64,000 nucleotides of DNA from an uncultured Clostridium sp. (GCA_900543695.1 UQSG01000001.1:201383-265382), one strand, 5' to 3'; shown: positions 1-9,065, numbered from the stretch's first letter. Notes: generated from the letters alone by a model not told the origin. Numbers and translations: made by a program.

Positions 1-261
1 TTGTCCCCCGGCGATCGCATCCGTGGCCGGAATATGGTTCATCCCCATACCGTCGCCGATGAACAGTATGACATTTTTTGCCTGCGTAAATTCAATCTCT
101 GTCAGCTCGTTCAGATAGTCGATTGTTTCCTTTTCCGGCGTTGCAGACGCTGCCGGCGGAAGCGTCGCTCCGCCGTCCTGCGGCTTTGATCCGCAGCCCC
201 AGGCGCACAGCACCGCAGCTGTCAGAAGAATACCGCATATGCCTCTTATCCGTTGCTTCAT
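1..261 (-). CDS. Alkaline phosphatase family lipoprotein, N-terminal part (runs off the window)
   Basis: Only the first 87 codons are present; the gene continues beyond base 1. The N-terminus has a basic start, a hydrophobic stretch and a cysteine at residue 23 (AWGC), so it is probably an exported lipoprotein, although Trp at -2 is unusual for a lipobox. A low-complexity Pro/Ala linker follows, then NVILFIGDGMG at about residues 63-73, which is the metal-binding first strand of the alkaline phosphatase superfamily (the Asp is a zinc ligand). Expected role is phosphate release from phosphomonoesters outside the membrane. The ATG at 261 is preceded by GGGAGG. A TTGCCA-N17-TAGAAT promoter and three 11-bp-spaced TTAACA-like repeats lie upstream, fitting phosphate control. 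The catalytic Ser is outside the window, so exact substrate class is open. Confidence 0.85.
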   Translation of the reverse strand, partial: MKQRIRGICGILLTAAVLCAWGCGSKPQDGGATLPPAASATPEKETIDYLNELTEIEFTQAKNVILFIGDGMGMNHIPATDAIAGGQ

Positions 262-291
262 TTTTCATGGCCTCCCTGCTTCTTTTGAGAT

Positions 292-320
292 ATTCTAACA
301 CTCCGCATTTCATTTGGCAA
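292..320 (-). promoter_or_regulatory. Promoter of the alkaline phosphatase gene
   Basis: On the minus strand TTGCCA (315-320) and TAGAAT (292-297) are separated by 17 bases, a good sigma-A type match, ending about 30 bases before the ATG at 261. Confidence 0.65.
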
Positions 321-338
321 CCAATTTCTGATTTATAT

Positions 339-366
339 TTTACATGAAATTAACATAATTTTAACG
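339..366 (+). promoter_or_regulatory. Candidate PhoP box: three direct repeats with 11-bp period
   Basis: TTTACA (339-344), TTAACA (350-355) and TTAACG (361-366) are separated by exactly 5 bases each. PhoP of Bacillus binds TT(A/T/C)ACA-type repeats spaced this way. The repeats read on the plus strand, while the only downstream gene, the alkaline phosphatase, is on the minus strand, with the array about 20 bases upstream of its -35 element. Binding is an inference. Confidence 0.5.
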
Positions 367-377
367 TATGAAGCTAT

Positions 378-411
378 AAAAATACCGGCAGCCGGCAAAA
401 GCGCCGCCGGG
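378..411 (-). terminator. Rho-independent terminator after the ABC exporter gene
   Basis: A G+C-rich imperfect hairpin (arms around 385-396 and 401-410, AAAA loop on the plus strand) is followed on the minus strand by a run of five T. It sits directly downstream of the stop at 415 and would end the alaS-to-exporter transcript. Confidence 0.6.
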
Positions 412-414
412 TGT

Positions 415-2142
415 TTAGCCGCGATACAGGCGGTAATAAATTCCTTTTCTGGCCAGCAGCTCCTCATGCGTGCCGCGTTCCTCGATGCCGTTAGAGGTAA
501 GCACCAGTATTTCGGAAGCGTTTCGGATCGTCGTCAGCCGGTGTGCGATCGTAAAAGTTGTTCTTCCCTTCGTCAGGCGTTCCAGCGAAGCCTGTACGAG
601 CTTTTCGCTTTCGTTATCCAGCGCCGAGGTTGCCTCATCCAGAATCAGAATCGGAGGATTCTTCAGAAACACGCGCGCAATACTGATCCGCTGCTTCTGC
701 CCGCCGGAAAGCTTAACGCCGCGTTCTCCCACATAAGTATCGTATCCCTCCGGTAATTTTTGTATAAACTCCTCCGCGCCCGCCAGCCTTGCCGCTTCCT
801 GAATCTCTGCAAAAGAAGCGCCCGGTTTTCCGTATGCAATATTTTCCATAACCGTTCCGGAAAACAAATATACGTCCTGCTGTACGATTCCAATGTGCTC
901 CCGCAGCGAACGAAGCGTAAAGCTGCGGATATCCCTGCCATCAATCAGAATTTCACCTTCTTTTAATTCATAAAAGCGCGGAATCAGACTGCAAAGCGTG
1001 GTTTTTCCGCCGCCGGAGGGACCGACAAGCGCGATGCTGTCGCCTTTTTTCACGGAAAGACTGATATCCGAAAGAACACAGTCGTCTCCATAGCCGAACG
1101 TAACGTGCCGGAATTCAATCTCTCCCTGTACGTTCTTCAGCTCCTCTGCCCCGGGAAGGTCCCGGATGTCGGGCTCGATATCCATAATTTCCGTAAAACG
1201 CTCAATTCCCGTCATGCCCCGCTGAAACTGCTCGGTAAATTCTATGATCCGGCGTACAGAGGCGAGCAGCGTCGAAACATACAGCAGATAGGCTACATAA
1301 TCTCCGGGCGTAATCTTGCCATAAATCATAAAAATGGCACCCGCAACAACGACGACGATATACATCACGCCGTCAAATACGCGCGTGGAGGTCTGAAAGG
1401 CCGCCATATATTTGTACGCTTTTGCTTTAACACGGAAAAAGTCTCTGTTTCCCCGTTCAAATTTTTCGTTTTCAAGCGCTTCGTTCGCAAAGGATTTCAC
1501 GACGCGGATTCCGAGCAGGCTGTCTTCCACGCCGGCATTCAGTTCTCCGCAGCGCTGACGCTGCTCTTTGAAGGCAGCCCGCATCTTTTTGCGCACCGCC
1601 GTCGTAACCAGCAGCATCAGAGGAATCACGGCGAACATAATCAGCGTCAGCCAGACATTTACGTTCAGAAGAATGACAAAGGACGCCGTAATTTTGATTC
1701 CCGCAATGAAAAACTCCTCGGGACAGTGATGCGCGAACTCCGTAACGTCAAATAAATCCGTTGTGATACGAGACATGATCTGCCCGATTTTCGCGCTGTC
1801 ATAATACGTAAAAGAAAGCTTCTGCAAATGTACGAACAGATCGCGCCGCATATCCGTTTCTATCCTGGTCCCCATAATATGCCCTGTGGAGGCCATATAA
1901 TAATTTGCGGCGGCATCAATGGCGCGCAGGACGAGATAAAGCCCGCCAAGTAAAAGGACCGTACTAAGCGCCAGCTTTCCGACGTCCTCCATCGCCGTAT
2001 TCGTAAAATATTTTATGATCAGCGGCAGCACGAGCTCACAGATCGTGGTCAGTCCGGCGCAGAGCAAGTCGAATACCATGATTTTCCAATATTTTTTATA
2101 GTACGGAAGCGTTCTTTTTATTAATTGCGTCGTTTTCATCAT
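415..2142 (-). CDS. ABC transporter, fused permease and ATP-binding protein (exporter type)
   Basis: A 575-residue half-transporter of the MsbA/LmrA-like exporter class. Residues about 20-310 hold the six-helix transmembrane domain; the nucleotide-binding domain follows with Walker A GPSGGGKTT (374-382), Q-loop Gln422, signature LSGGQ (478-482), Walker B ILILDE (498-503) and H-loop His534. It should work as a homodimer or with an unseen partner in the cytoplasmic membrane, pumping lipids, peptides or drugs out; the substrate cannot be read from sequence. Its ATG overlaps the coaE stop (ATGATGA), so the two are translationally coupled at the end of the alaS-polA-coaE run. All catalytic motifs are intact. 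Confidence 0.9.
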   Translation of the reverse strand: MMKTTQLIKRTLPYYKKYWKIMVFDLLCAGLTTICELVLPLIIKYFTNTAMEDVGKLALSTVLLLGGLYLVLRAIDAAANYYMASTGHIMGTRIETDMRRDLFVHLQKLSFTYYDSAKIGQIMSRITTDLFDVTEFAHHCPEEFFIAGIKITASFVILLNVNVWLTLIMFAVIPLMLLVTTAVRKKMRAAFKEQRQRCGELNAGVEDSLLGIRVVKSFANEALENEKFERGNRDFFRVKAKAYKYMAAFQTSTRVFDGVMYIVVVVAGAIFMIYGKITPGDYVAYLLYVSTLLASVRRIIEFTEQFQRGMTGIERFTEIMDIEPDIRDLPGAEELKNVQGEIEFRHVTFGYGDDCVLSDISLSVKKGDSIALVGPSGGGKTTLCSLIPRFYELKEGEILIDGRDIRSFTLRSLREHIGIVQQDVYLFSGTVMENIAYGKPGASFAEIQEAARLAGAEEFIQKLPEGYDTYVGERGVKLSGGQKQRISIARVFLKNPPILILDEATSALDNESEKLVQASLERLTKGRTTFTIAHRLTTIRNASEILVLTSNGIEERGTHEELLARKGIYYRLYRG

Positions 2143-2738
2143 CCTGCCAGAAACCTCTTTAATTCAAACAGCACGAGCTTTTTGAGCTCTTCCGTGCCGG
2201 CCTCGTTCAAGATCGTCACATCCGCGATCGCCTCGTATTCGCGATTCGTCATCTGCGCCGAAATACGCAGCGCCGCCTCTTCCTCCGAGATTCCCATGCG
2301 CCCCATCAGACGTGCGATGCGCAGATCGTCATTTGCAACGACGGCCCAGATACAGTCCGCCGTATCAAAGAATCCTTCTTCCACCGGAATTGGGACATCC
2401 AGAACTGCAAACGGGACGTCTCCCTGTTCGCGGTATTTCCTGATACGCTCTTTGATTTCCTGTGAAACGCGGGTATGTACGATTCCGTTCAGGATTCCGC
2501 GCTGCCGCCGGTCTGTGAAAACGATCGCCCCCAGCTTTTTCCGGTCGATCGTTCCATCCGGCGCAATCACATCGGTTCCGAACGCCGCTTTAATCTCGTT
2601 ATATACAGTCTGCCCCGGCTCCTGCAGCTTTCGCGTAATTTTATCAGCGTCGATGATTTTTCCGCCCTGCTCCTTCAGCATTCTGCAGACGACGGTCTTG
2701 CCGCTGCCGGTCCCTCCCGTAACGCCCAATACTTTCAT
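2139..2738 (-). CDS. coaE: Dephospho-CoA kinase
   Basis: Catalyses the last step of coenzyme A synthesis, phosphorylating the 3' hydroxyl of dephospho-CoA with ATP. The 199-residue protein starts MKVLGVTGGTGSGKT, with the P-loop GGTGSGKT at 8-15, and has the family's conserved DADK-like segment (IIDADKITR) and a C-terminal helix. An upstream in-frame start would add 11 residues, but the ATG at 2738 has GGAG just before it and gives the usual family length and N-terminus. It lies between polA and an ABC exporter, a placement next to polA that is common in Bacillota. Confidence 0.93.
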   Translation of the reverse strand: MKVLGVTGGTGSGKTVVCRMLKEQGGKIIDADKITRKLQEPGQTVYNEIKAAFGTDVIAPDGTIDRKKLGAIVFTDRRQRGILNGIVHTRVSQEIKERIRKYREQGDVPFAVLDVPIPVEEGFFDTADCIWAVVANDDLRIARLMGRMGISEEEAALRISAQMTNREYEAIADVTILNEAGTEELKKLVLFELKRFLAG

Positions 2739-2761
2739 GGCTCCAATCGCCCCTTCTGTTT

Positions 2762-5368
2762 TTATTTGCATTCATACCAGCTGTTTCCTGCCGTTACATC
2801 GACCTTCAGCGGGACATCGAGCGTGTATGCGTCCTGCATGCAGCGCTTCAGAAGCGCCATCACCTCGGTCTGCTCAGATTTCAGCGCATCAATAAGCAGC
2901 TCATCATGAACCTGCAGGATCAGGCGGGAAGCGAATCCGCCCTTACGGAGCTCTTCGCTGACACGGATCATTGCAATTTTAATGATATCCGCAGCCGTGC
3001 CCTGAATCGGCATGTTCATGGCCACACGCTCGCCGAATTGCCGGACCGAATATTTTGCGGAATTCAGTTCCGGCAGATATCTCCGGCGCCCCATCAGCGT
3101 TCTGGCGTATCCGTGCTCTTTGGCAAATACGACAAGCGATCCCATAAATTCTTCTACACCAGGATATTGTCTGAAATAGCTCTCGATGTACCGTTTCGCT
3201 TCGTAGACCGGTATGCCGAGATCACGGGAAAGGCCGAAATCACTGATCCCGTACACAATTCCGAAATTAACCGCTTTCGCGCGGCTTCGCATCTGGGAGG
3301 TTACCAGCTCCGGCGGTACGCCGTTTACCTGTGCCGCCGTGATGGTATGGATATCCATATCGCTGCGGAATGCTTCCTGCATGGCCGAATCGCCGGACAT
3401 ATGCGCAAGCACGCGCAGCTCGATCTGTGAGTAGTCCGCATCCACAAGAACATGCCGGTCGTCTGCCGGGACAAACGCTTTCCGGATCAGCTTTCCAAGC
3501 TCCGTACGTACCGGAATATTCTGAAGATTCGGCTCCGTACTGCTCAGGCGGCCTGTTGCAGTAACTGTCTGGTGAAAGCAGGAATAAACGCGCTGCGTCT
3601 CCGGCTCAATCACATTCGTCAGGCCGTCGATATAGGTTGATTTGAGCTTCGTATTCTGCCGGTACTCCGTAATCAGCGGAATAATCGGATGCTCCGAGGC
3701 GATCGCCTCCAATACGTCCTGATTGGTAGAATAGCCCTGCTTGGTCTTTTTTCCGGATTTCAGCCCGAGCTCCTCAAACAGTACGGCGGCAAGCTGCTTC
3801 GGAGAGTTGATATTGAATTCGTGTCCCGCAAGCGCAAAAATGTCCCTGCTGAGGCTTTCGATTCTTGCGTCTATTTCTTCTCCCTGCGCCTTCAATACGG
3901 CGGCGTCTACGCGGAACCCCTCGCGCTCAAGCTCTGCCAGCACCCGTACAAGCGGAAGCTCCACCGTTTCATACAGCACAGTCAGCCCGTTTTCCGCAAG
4001 GCGTTTTTCCGCAGCCTCGCGCATGGGCTTCAGGATGCGGACATTTACGGGCAGCTGCTTTCCCGTCAGGAAGCGGCAGACATCCTCGATATGCTCGGTT
4101 TTCCTGGTTGAATCCAAAAGGTAAGACGCAATGGTAAGGTCGCACGCAAGGTTTTCAAAGCCGATTCCCTGCTTCAGCAGATACAGGAGGAAAGGCTTTG
4201 CATCAAACAAAACCTTTTTAAGATTTTTCCTTTCAAAAAGCTCCTGGATTTCCGGCTCCACGGCGCCCTCGCACCGGTACAAGGCAGGCTCGTCTCCGCA
4301 GGACAAGTCGAAATAGAGGTGCCGCGAATCCCCGCCATTCGGATAAATATACAAAAAGTCCTTTACCTTCGAGGAAAATTCCTTTGCAGAAAGCAGGCTT
4401 CCCGCTGCGGCCGGCTCAGCGGAAGGTTCCTCCAGCAGGGAAAACAAAGACGGCGCATCGGTTCCGTCTGCCTCCGGCTGCGCGGAGAGCCATCCCATAG
4501 CGGCAATCTTTTTCTTTGCCGATTTTAATTCCAGTCGATCGAGCAGCGCATTCAGAACGTCCGCGCGTACGGTCCGCACGCGAAGGTCGGAAAGCCCCAG
4601 CGGCGCAGGCGCCTGCGTCTCAATTTCTCCGAGCATCCTGCTCATGTATGCCAAATCCCTGTTTTCTGCTAGTTTCGTCCGCAGAGACGGCTTCGTAATC
4701 TCCTCCAGATGCGCATAAACTTCGTCAAGAGAACCGTATTCACCAATCAGCGCCGCTGCGGTTTTTTCTCCCACTCCGGGAACGCCGGGAATGTTATCGG
4801 AGGCATCCCCCATCAGTGCTTTTACATCAATCAGCTGCCGGGGCAGCACGCCGTATTTCCGCAGAACCGCTTCGGTATCATATTCCTCTGTCTGCGGGCG
4901 TCCTTTCTGCGTAGAGCAAAGCAGCACATGTACCGTTTCTCCTGTCAGCTGCAGCGCATCGCGGTCTCCTGTCAGAATGTAGCAGCAAAGTCCCTGCTCC
5001 GAAGCAAGCCTTGCATACGTTCCCAGCAAATCGTCCGCTTCAAATCCGGGGAGCTCGATTGCAGTGATTCCCATCGCGTCGATCAGTTCCTTTGCGACGG
5101 GAAGCTGCGCCGCCAGCTCGTCAGGCATTCCCTTCCGGCCCGCTTTATACGCCTCATACCGTTCATGCCGAAAGGTAGGCGCCTTTACGTCAAACGCAAC
5201 AGCCGCATATTCCGGCCGGAGCTCCTCCGCCTGCTTCAGATAAATATTCAAAAAACCGAAGAGCGCCCCCGTAGCAAAGCCCTCGGCATTTTTCAAAAAG
5301 CTGTTCTGCGTCGCGTAAAATGCCCTGTTTAAAATACTGTTTCCATCAATTAATAAAATATTATCCAT
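2762..5368 (-). CDS. polA: DNA polymerase I
   Basis: 868-residue repair and Okazaki-fragment polymerase. Domains in order: N-terminal 5'-3' exonuclease (LLIDGNSILNRAFY, FEADDLLGT, LTGDRDALQL; about 1-290), a degenerate 3'-5' exonuclease-like domain (about 320-480) and the polymerase domain with motif A DADYSQIELR, motif B RAKAVNFGIVYG and motif C QVHDELL. The proofreading domain lacks the DxE metal-binding motif seen in E. coli PolA, so it is probably structural only, as in other Bacillota. I chose the ATG at 5368 over a GTG nine bases upstream because GAGG would sit only one base from the GTG. The start overlaps the upstream permease stop by 8 bases. Confidence 0.95.
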   Translation of the reverse strand: MDNILLIDGNSILNRAFYATQNSFLKNAEGFATGALFGFLNIYLKQAEELRPEYAAVAFDVKAPTFRHERYEAYKAGRKGMPDELAAQLPVAKELIDAMGITAIELPGFEADDLLGTYARLASEQGLCCYILTGDRDALQLTGETVHVLLCSTQKGRPQTEEYDTEAVLRKYGVLPRQLIDVKALMGDASDNIPGVPGVGEKTAAALIGEYGSLDEVYAHLEEITKPSLRTKLAENRDLAYMSRMLGEIETQAPAPLGLSDLRVRTVRADVLNALLDRLELKSAKKKIAAMGWLSAQPEADGTDAPSLFSLLEEPSAEPAAAGSLLSAKEFSSKVKDFLYIYPNGGDSRHLYFDLSCGDEPALYRCEGAVEPEIQELFERKNLKKVLFDAKPFLLYLLKQGIGFENLACDLTIASYLLDSTRKTEHIEDVCRFLTGKQLPVNVRILKPMREAAEKRLAENGLTVLYETVELPLVRVLAELEREGFRVDAAVLKAQGEEIDARIESLSRDIFALAGHEFNINSPKQLAAVLFEELGLKSGKKTKQGYSTNQDVLEAIASEHPIIPLITEYRQNTKLKSTYIDGLTNVIEPETQRVYSCFHQTVTATGRLSSTEPNLQNIPVRTELGKLIRKAFVPADDRHVLVDADYSQIELRVLAHMSGDSAMQEAFRSDMDIHTITAAQVNGVPPELVTSQMRSRAKAVNFGIVYGISDFGLSRDLGIPVYEAKRYIESYFRQYPGVEEFMGSLVVFAKEHGYARTLMGRRRYLPELNSAKYSVRQFGERVAMNMPIQGTAADIIKIAMIRVSEELRKGGFASRLILQVHDELLIDALKSEQTEVMALLKRCMQDAYTLDVPLKVDVTAGNSWYECK

Positions 5369-6230
5369 TTGTTTCACGCCTCGATCTCATGGTTTTCCGT
5401 TTTCCTGACTGCGAAGCGGCCCATCCCGCCAGGCTGAAAAGCAAATATGCCGCAAGATTGACAAGTACAATACAGGCGCTCGCCGGCACGTCCAGCAAAA
5501 AAGAAAGCAGAATTCCCGCCGTCACGCACGCTACTCCGAGAACAGCAGACAAAACCACGACACGCCGAAAGGTTTTACAAACGCGCATCGCCGTCAGAGG
5601 AGGAAAAAGAATCAGGCTGGAAATCAGCAGCGAGCCGACCAGGCGCATTCCGATCACGATGGTAACGGCGGTAAGACATGCCATAACCATATTATATACG
5701 GAAGCGTGCGCGCCGGTTGCCCGCGCAAAATTTTCGTCAAACGTTACCGCGAAAATTTTATTGTAAAACAGCAGATACAGAATCAGGATTCCGGCGGAAA
5801 GCGCGATGCTCAGATACATATCGCTCTGGCTCACCGCATAGATGCTTCCAAACATGTAGCTGTTCAGATCAATATTAGAAGCCGATACGGAGACAATCAG
5901 GACGCCGAGCGCCAGCGCACTGGCGGATACAAGCGCAATGGCCGAATCGCCCTTCAGTTTTCCGTTTTCATTCACACGCAGCAGCAGGAAGGCCGTTATT
6001 ACAACGACCGGAATTGCGACCTTCAGCGGAGCTGCGTTCATAGCCGCTGCAGCGGCCAGCGCGCCGAAGCCTACGTGGGACAGGCCGTCTCCAATCATGG
6101 AATACCGTTTCAGCACCAGGCTGACGCCAAGAAGCGAGGAACAGAGCGCTACCAGTACGCCTACGACCAGTGCGCGCACCATAAACGACAGGGAAAAAAT
6201 CTGGCGGAGCAAATCGAGCGCTTCATGCAT
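5361..6230 (-). CDS. Zinc/manganese-type ABC transporter permease (ZnuB/MntB family)
   Basis: 289-residue polytopic membrane protein of the ABC-3 family, the channel of a high-affinity divalent metal importer. Typical family segments are visible: GVSLVLKRYSMIGDGLSHVGFG in the first third (shown only to its key GDGLSH core) and repeated hydrophobic helices to the C-terminus. It follows its ATPase with an 8-base overlap. The ATG at 6230 is preferred to a GTG 24 bases upstream because GGGGG is correctly spaced. No substrate-binding lipoprotein (ZnuA) is in the neighbourhood, so it must be encoded elsewhere. Zn versus Mn specificity cannot be decided from the permease. Confidence 0.88.
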   Translation of the reverse strand: MHEALDLLRQIFSLSFMVRALVVGVLVALCSSLLGVSLVLKRYSMIGDGLSHVGFGALAAAAAMNAAPLKVAIPVVVITAFLLLRVNENGKLKGDSAIALVSASALALGVLIVSVSASNIDLNSYMFGSIYAVSQSDMYLSIALSAGILILYLLFYNKIFAVTFDENFARATGAHASVYNMVMACLTAVTIVIGMRLVGSLLISSLILFPPLTAMRVCKTFRRVVVLSAVLGVACVTAGILLSFLLDVPASACIVLVNLAAYLLFSLAGWAASQSGKRKTMRSRRETNG

Positions 6231-6954
6231 GGCCGCAGCCCCCTGACGCTTCACGCCGCTCTTCTTCCGTCAGCTGGCGGCAGGTTGCACACTCCAGATA
6301 ACGATCCCGATCTCCGAAAAACGTTTCGTCCTTATGCAGATGCAGAATATGCGTCGCGTCGCGGAGCGCACGGTCCACATCGTGCGTGATCATAATAATC
6401 GTAATTCCGTGATGCCGGTTCAAATCAAAAATAATGTGATACAGTTCTTCTGTTGCCATACGGTCAAGTCCCGCCGCCGGCTCGTCTAAAAGAAGCACCT
6501 TCTGCGCCGCGCAAAGCGCCCGCGCAAGCAGCACGCGCTGCTGCTGCCCTCCGGACAGCTCACGATAGCAGGAAGTTTTCAGCGCCGCAATTCCCAGCCG
6601 TTCCAGATTCCGATCTGCAATCCGTTTATCCTCCTTTGAAAAAAACGGCCGGAAGCCAAGCCGGTTGATTCTGCCGGAAAGCACCACTTCCCATACGGAG
6701 GCAGGGAAATCCTTTTGAAGCCCCGTCTGCTGCGGCAGATAGCCAATTTCGTTCTGCTTCAGTCCGTCTCCCATAACAATGCTGCCCTTTTCCACGGACT
6801 TGAGCCCAAGAAGCGCTCTCATCAGCGTAGTTTTGCCGGAACCGTTTTCTCCGATTATGCAGAGATAATCACCCTTCCGGACAGGAAAGGACAAATTCGA
6901 AAGAACCGTATGGTTTTCATATGCCAGACAAACGTCTTTACACTCGATTAACAT
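6223..6954 (-). CDS. Metal ABC transporter ATP-binding protein (ZnuC/MntA family)
   Basis: 243-residue ATPase that powers the adjacent permease. Walker A GENGSGKTT is near residue 35, the signature is ELSGGQQQR, Walker B is VLLLDEP and the switch His is in ITHDVDRAL. The C-terminus carries a Cys/His cluster (CATCRQ...CGHA), seen in some zinc-transport ATPases and possibly metal-responsive; that is inference. The start lies 13 bases after the PhoU-like stop, in the same minus-strand run as alaS, so expression is probably shared with upstream genes. Confidence 0.88.
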   Translation of the reverse strand: MLIECKDVCLAYENHTVLSNLSFPVRKGDYLCIIGENGSGKTTLMRALLGLKSVEKGSIVMGDGLKQNEIGYLPQQTGLQKDFPASVWEVVLSGRINRLGFRPFFSKEDKRIADRNLERLGIAALKTSCYRELSGGQQQRVLLARALCAAQKVLLLDEPAAGLDRMATEELYHIIFDLNRHHGITIIMITHDVDRALRDATHILHLHKDETFFGDRDRYLECATCRQLTEEERREASGGCGHA

Positions 6955-6967
6955 TGCAGATTCCAGC

Positions 6968-7603
6968 TCAGCTGTTCTTTACGATGGCATTTTCCACAGA
7001 CTGCGCCATCTCCTTGCAGGTATCGAAGCAAATCTCCATGTCATGGTAGAGCTCGCGCCATTTCTGAATTTCAAGCAGATCCATCTCGTTCGTGAAAAGA
7101 TTTTTCACTGCGGTACGGTAAAGCGTATCGCCCTCATGCTCGTATTCAGACAGCTGGCGAATCAGCGTCAGAATGACCTTTGACTTTTTAAAATTCCCAA
7201 ATTCTGCGAGAACCTCCGCAGCCTTTCCACAGCATTTTCTGATCAGTTCAACAAATTCCTGCATTTCCGGACGCAGTGCCGTGACGTTGAACATCCACAG
7301 ACGGAAGGCCACATTTTCTATGTTGTCCGTAATTTTGTCAATATCGTGCGCAACAAGCAGAATATCCTCGCGGTCAATCGGCGTGATAAAGGCCCGGTTC
7401 AGCTCATAGATGATCTCGTCATGGACTCTGTCGCCGTCATGCTCGATTTCATGGATCGCATCAAGCCTTGCAGGCAGCTCTTCCCTTGTTCCCTCCTGCC
7501 CGAAATCCCGGATCAGCTCCAGCAGGCGGTCGCTGATATCGCAGGCGTGCCGCATCGCATCCTCCATCATTTCAAAATAATTTACTTCTTTTTTCTTCGC
7601 CAT
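6968..7603 (-). CDS. PhoU-like DUF47 protein, partner of the Pit phosphate transporter
   Basis: 211-residue all-helical protein of the DUF47/PhoU-related family. It shows the family's repeated acidic helices (HEIEHDGDRVHDEI, AHDIDKITDNIEN, YEHEGDTLY), whose Asp/Glu/His residues bind metals in PhoU relatives. DUF47 proteins are usually encoded next to Pit transporters and are thought to modulate phosphate uptake. Here it follows the Pit gene with a 13-base gap and a strong AAGGAGG site. The pairing is established for the family; the regulatory direction in this organism is not known. Confidence 0.9.
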   Translation of the reverse strand: MAKKKEVNYFEMMEDAMRHACDISDRLLELIRDFGQEGTREELPARLDAIHEIEHDGDRVHDEIIYELNRAFITPIDREDILLVAHDIDKITDNIENVAFRLWMFNVTALRPEMQEFVELIRKCCGKAAEVLAEFGNFKKSKVILTLIRQLSEYEHEGDTLYRTAVKNLFTNEMDLLEIQKWRELYHDMEICFDTCKEMAQSVENAIVKNS

Positions 7604-7616
7604 GCCCGCGTCCTCC

Positions 7617-8687
7617 TTAAAAGATTGCCATAAATAGTTTTGCCATTATAAATCCTATTAATCCGCAGCCCGGAAATGTGAGTACCCACGCAAGTACCAT
7701 TTCCTTTACGATTCCCCAATTAACGGCGGATAAACGTTTTGCCGCGCCAACGCCCATAATTGCCGTCGTCTTCGTATGTGTCGTGCTGACCGGAACGCCT
7801 GTCAGAGAAGCCAGCAGCAGACACAGCGCCGCCGCGATATCGGCAGAGAATCCCTGATATTTTTCAAGCTTGATCATATCCATGCCAACGGATTTTATGA
7901 TGCGGTATCCGCCAATGGAGGTTCCCAGACTCATTACAACAGAGCAAAGCAGCATCAGCCAGATCTTCGTATCAAAGCTGCCGCCCGGCACATACAGTCC
8001 GCTTGCCAGCATACTCCCCAGCATGAATACGCCCATAAACTTCTGTCCATCCTGTGCGCCATGCATAAAGGCCATCGCCGCGCCGCCGGTAATCTGCGCT
8101 CCCTTGAAAAAGGAATCTGTCTTTCGCCGGTCCATATGTCTGCAGAGCGAAACGACAAGCTTTACAATAAGATACCCCATCAGAAAACCGAGTACGGTAG
8201 ACAGGACAAGCCCGATGATAACCTTCACCCATTCGCCCATGTTGACGCCGTCTGCGCCGCCGAGCGCGATCGCCGCTCCCGTCACACCCGCAATCAACGC
8301 GTGGCTTTCACTCGTAGGAATTCCGAACCACCAGGCCGCCACGGCCCACAGCACAATGGCAAACAAAGACGCGCACAGCGCTATCAGCGCATTCTGCGCG
8401 TCTCCTTTAAAATCGACCATCTTATAAATCGTATCCGCAACCTTGCTGCTGATCAGCGACATCAGCAGCACTCCCGCAAAATTCAATGCCGCTGCCATTA
8501 AAATCGCAGATTTCGGTTTCATGGAGCCCGTGGATACCACCGTTGCAATCGCGTTCGGGGCATCCGTCCATCCGTTTACCAATATGACGCCGAGCACCAG
8601 GATCACCGTGATCAGCAAAGCCGGGCTTTCCAGGCATCGCCCGAGAAAGCCCCATAAATCATTTAATTCCGCAGTAATCGCTTCCAA
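7617..8687 (-). CDS. pit: Inorganic phosphate transporter, Pit family
   Basis: 356-residue polytopic membrane protein. The PiT signature NGWTDAPNAIATVVSTGSM lies near the N-terminus and an inverted-repeat copy (TGVPVSTTHTKTTAIMGVG) near the C-terminus, as expected for two-repeat Pit carriers that import metal-phosphate with a cation. It appears to start at a TTG (8687) with AAAGGA ten bases upstream; no ATG precedes the first membrane segment. It begins 2 bases after the HIT protein stop and is followed by its DUF47 partner, forming a phosphate uptake module inside the alaS operon. Confidence 0.92.
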   Translation of the reverse strand: MEAITAELNDLWGFLGRCLESPALLITVILVLGVILVNGWTDAPNAIATVVSTGSMKPKSAILMAAALNFAGVLLMSLISSKVADTIYKMVDFKGDAQNALIALCASLFAIVLWAVAAWWFGIPTSESHALIAGVTGAAIALGGADGVNMGEWVKVIIGLVLSTVLGFLMGYLIVKLVVSLCRHMDRRKTDSFFKGAQITGGAAMAFMHGAQDGQKFMGVFMLGSMLASGLYVPGGSFDTKIWLMLLCSVVMSLGTSIGGYRIIKSVGMDMIKLEKYQGFSADIAAALCLLLASLTGVPVSTTHTKTTAIMGVGAAKRLSAVNWGIVKEMVLAWVLTFPGCGLIGFIMAKLFMAIF

Positions 8688-8689
8688 TT

Positions 8690-9034
8690 TTATACGATCC
8701 TTTCTCCCATGTCGCCGCCTGCAAGAATATGGTAATGCAGATGGGGAACCGATTGCTTCGCGTCTTTTCCGCAGTTGTTGATCACACGGAATCCGTTTTC
8801 CGTAAGCTTCAGCTGTCTGGCGATCTTTGCGACAGCAAGCTGGATTTTTCCCAAAAACGCCGCGTCCTCTTCCTGAAAGCCGAGTATGTCAGATACATGC
8901 CTCTTGGCTGCAACTATGATATGTACCGGCATCTGCGGATTGATATCATGAAAGGCAATACAGCACTCGTCTTCATATACTTTTTCCGAAGGAATTTCAC
9001 CGCGTATAATTTTACAGAAGATACAGTTATCCAT
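8690..9034 (-). CDS. Histidine triad (HIT) nucleotide-binding protein
   Basis: 114-residue HINT-type purine nucleoside phosphoramidase. It has the N-terminal CIFCKIIRGEIPS segment with zinc-binding-type Cys pair, and the catalytic triad HLHYHILAG near the C-terminus, where the middle His attacks the phosphoramidate. Universally conserved small cytosolic enzyme; the physiological substrate is usually unknown. The ATG at 9034 has AGGAGG ten bases upstream; a GTG nine bases earlier would sit on top of that site. It is the second gene of the alaS run. Confidence 0.93.
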   Translation of the reverse strand: MDNCIFCKIIRGEIPSEKVYEDECCIAFHDINPQMPVHIIVAAKRHVSDILGFQEEDAAFLGKIQLAVAKIARQLKLTENGFRVINNCGKDAKQSVPHLHYHILAGGDMGERIV

Positions 9035-9065
9035 TCCGATCACGCCTCCTTTATCCCAAATCCCA

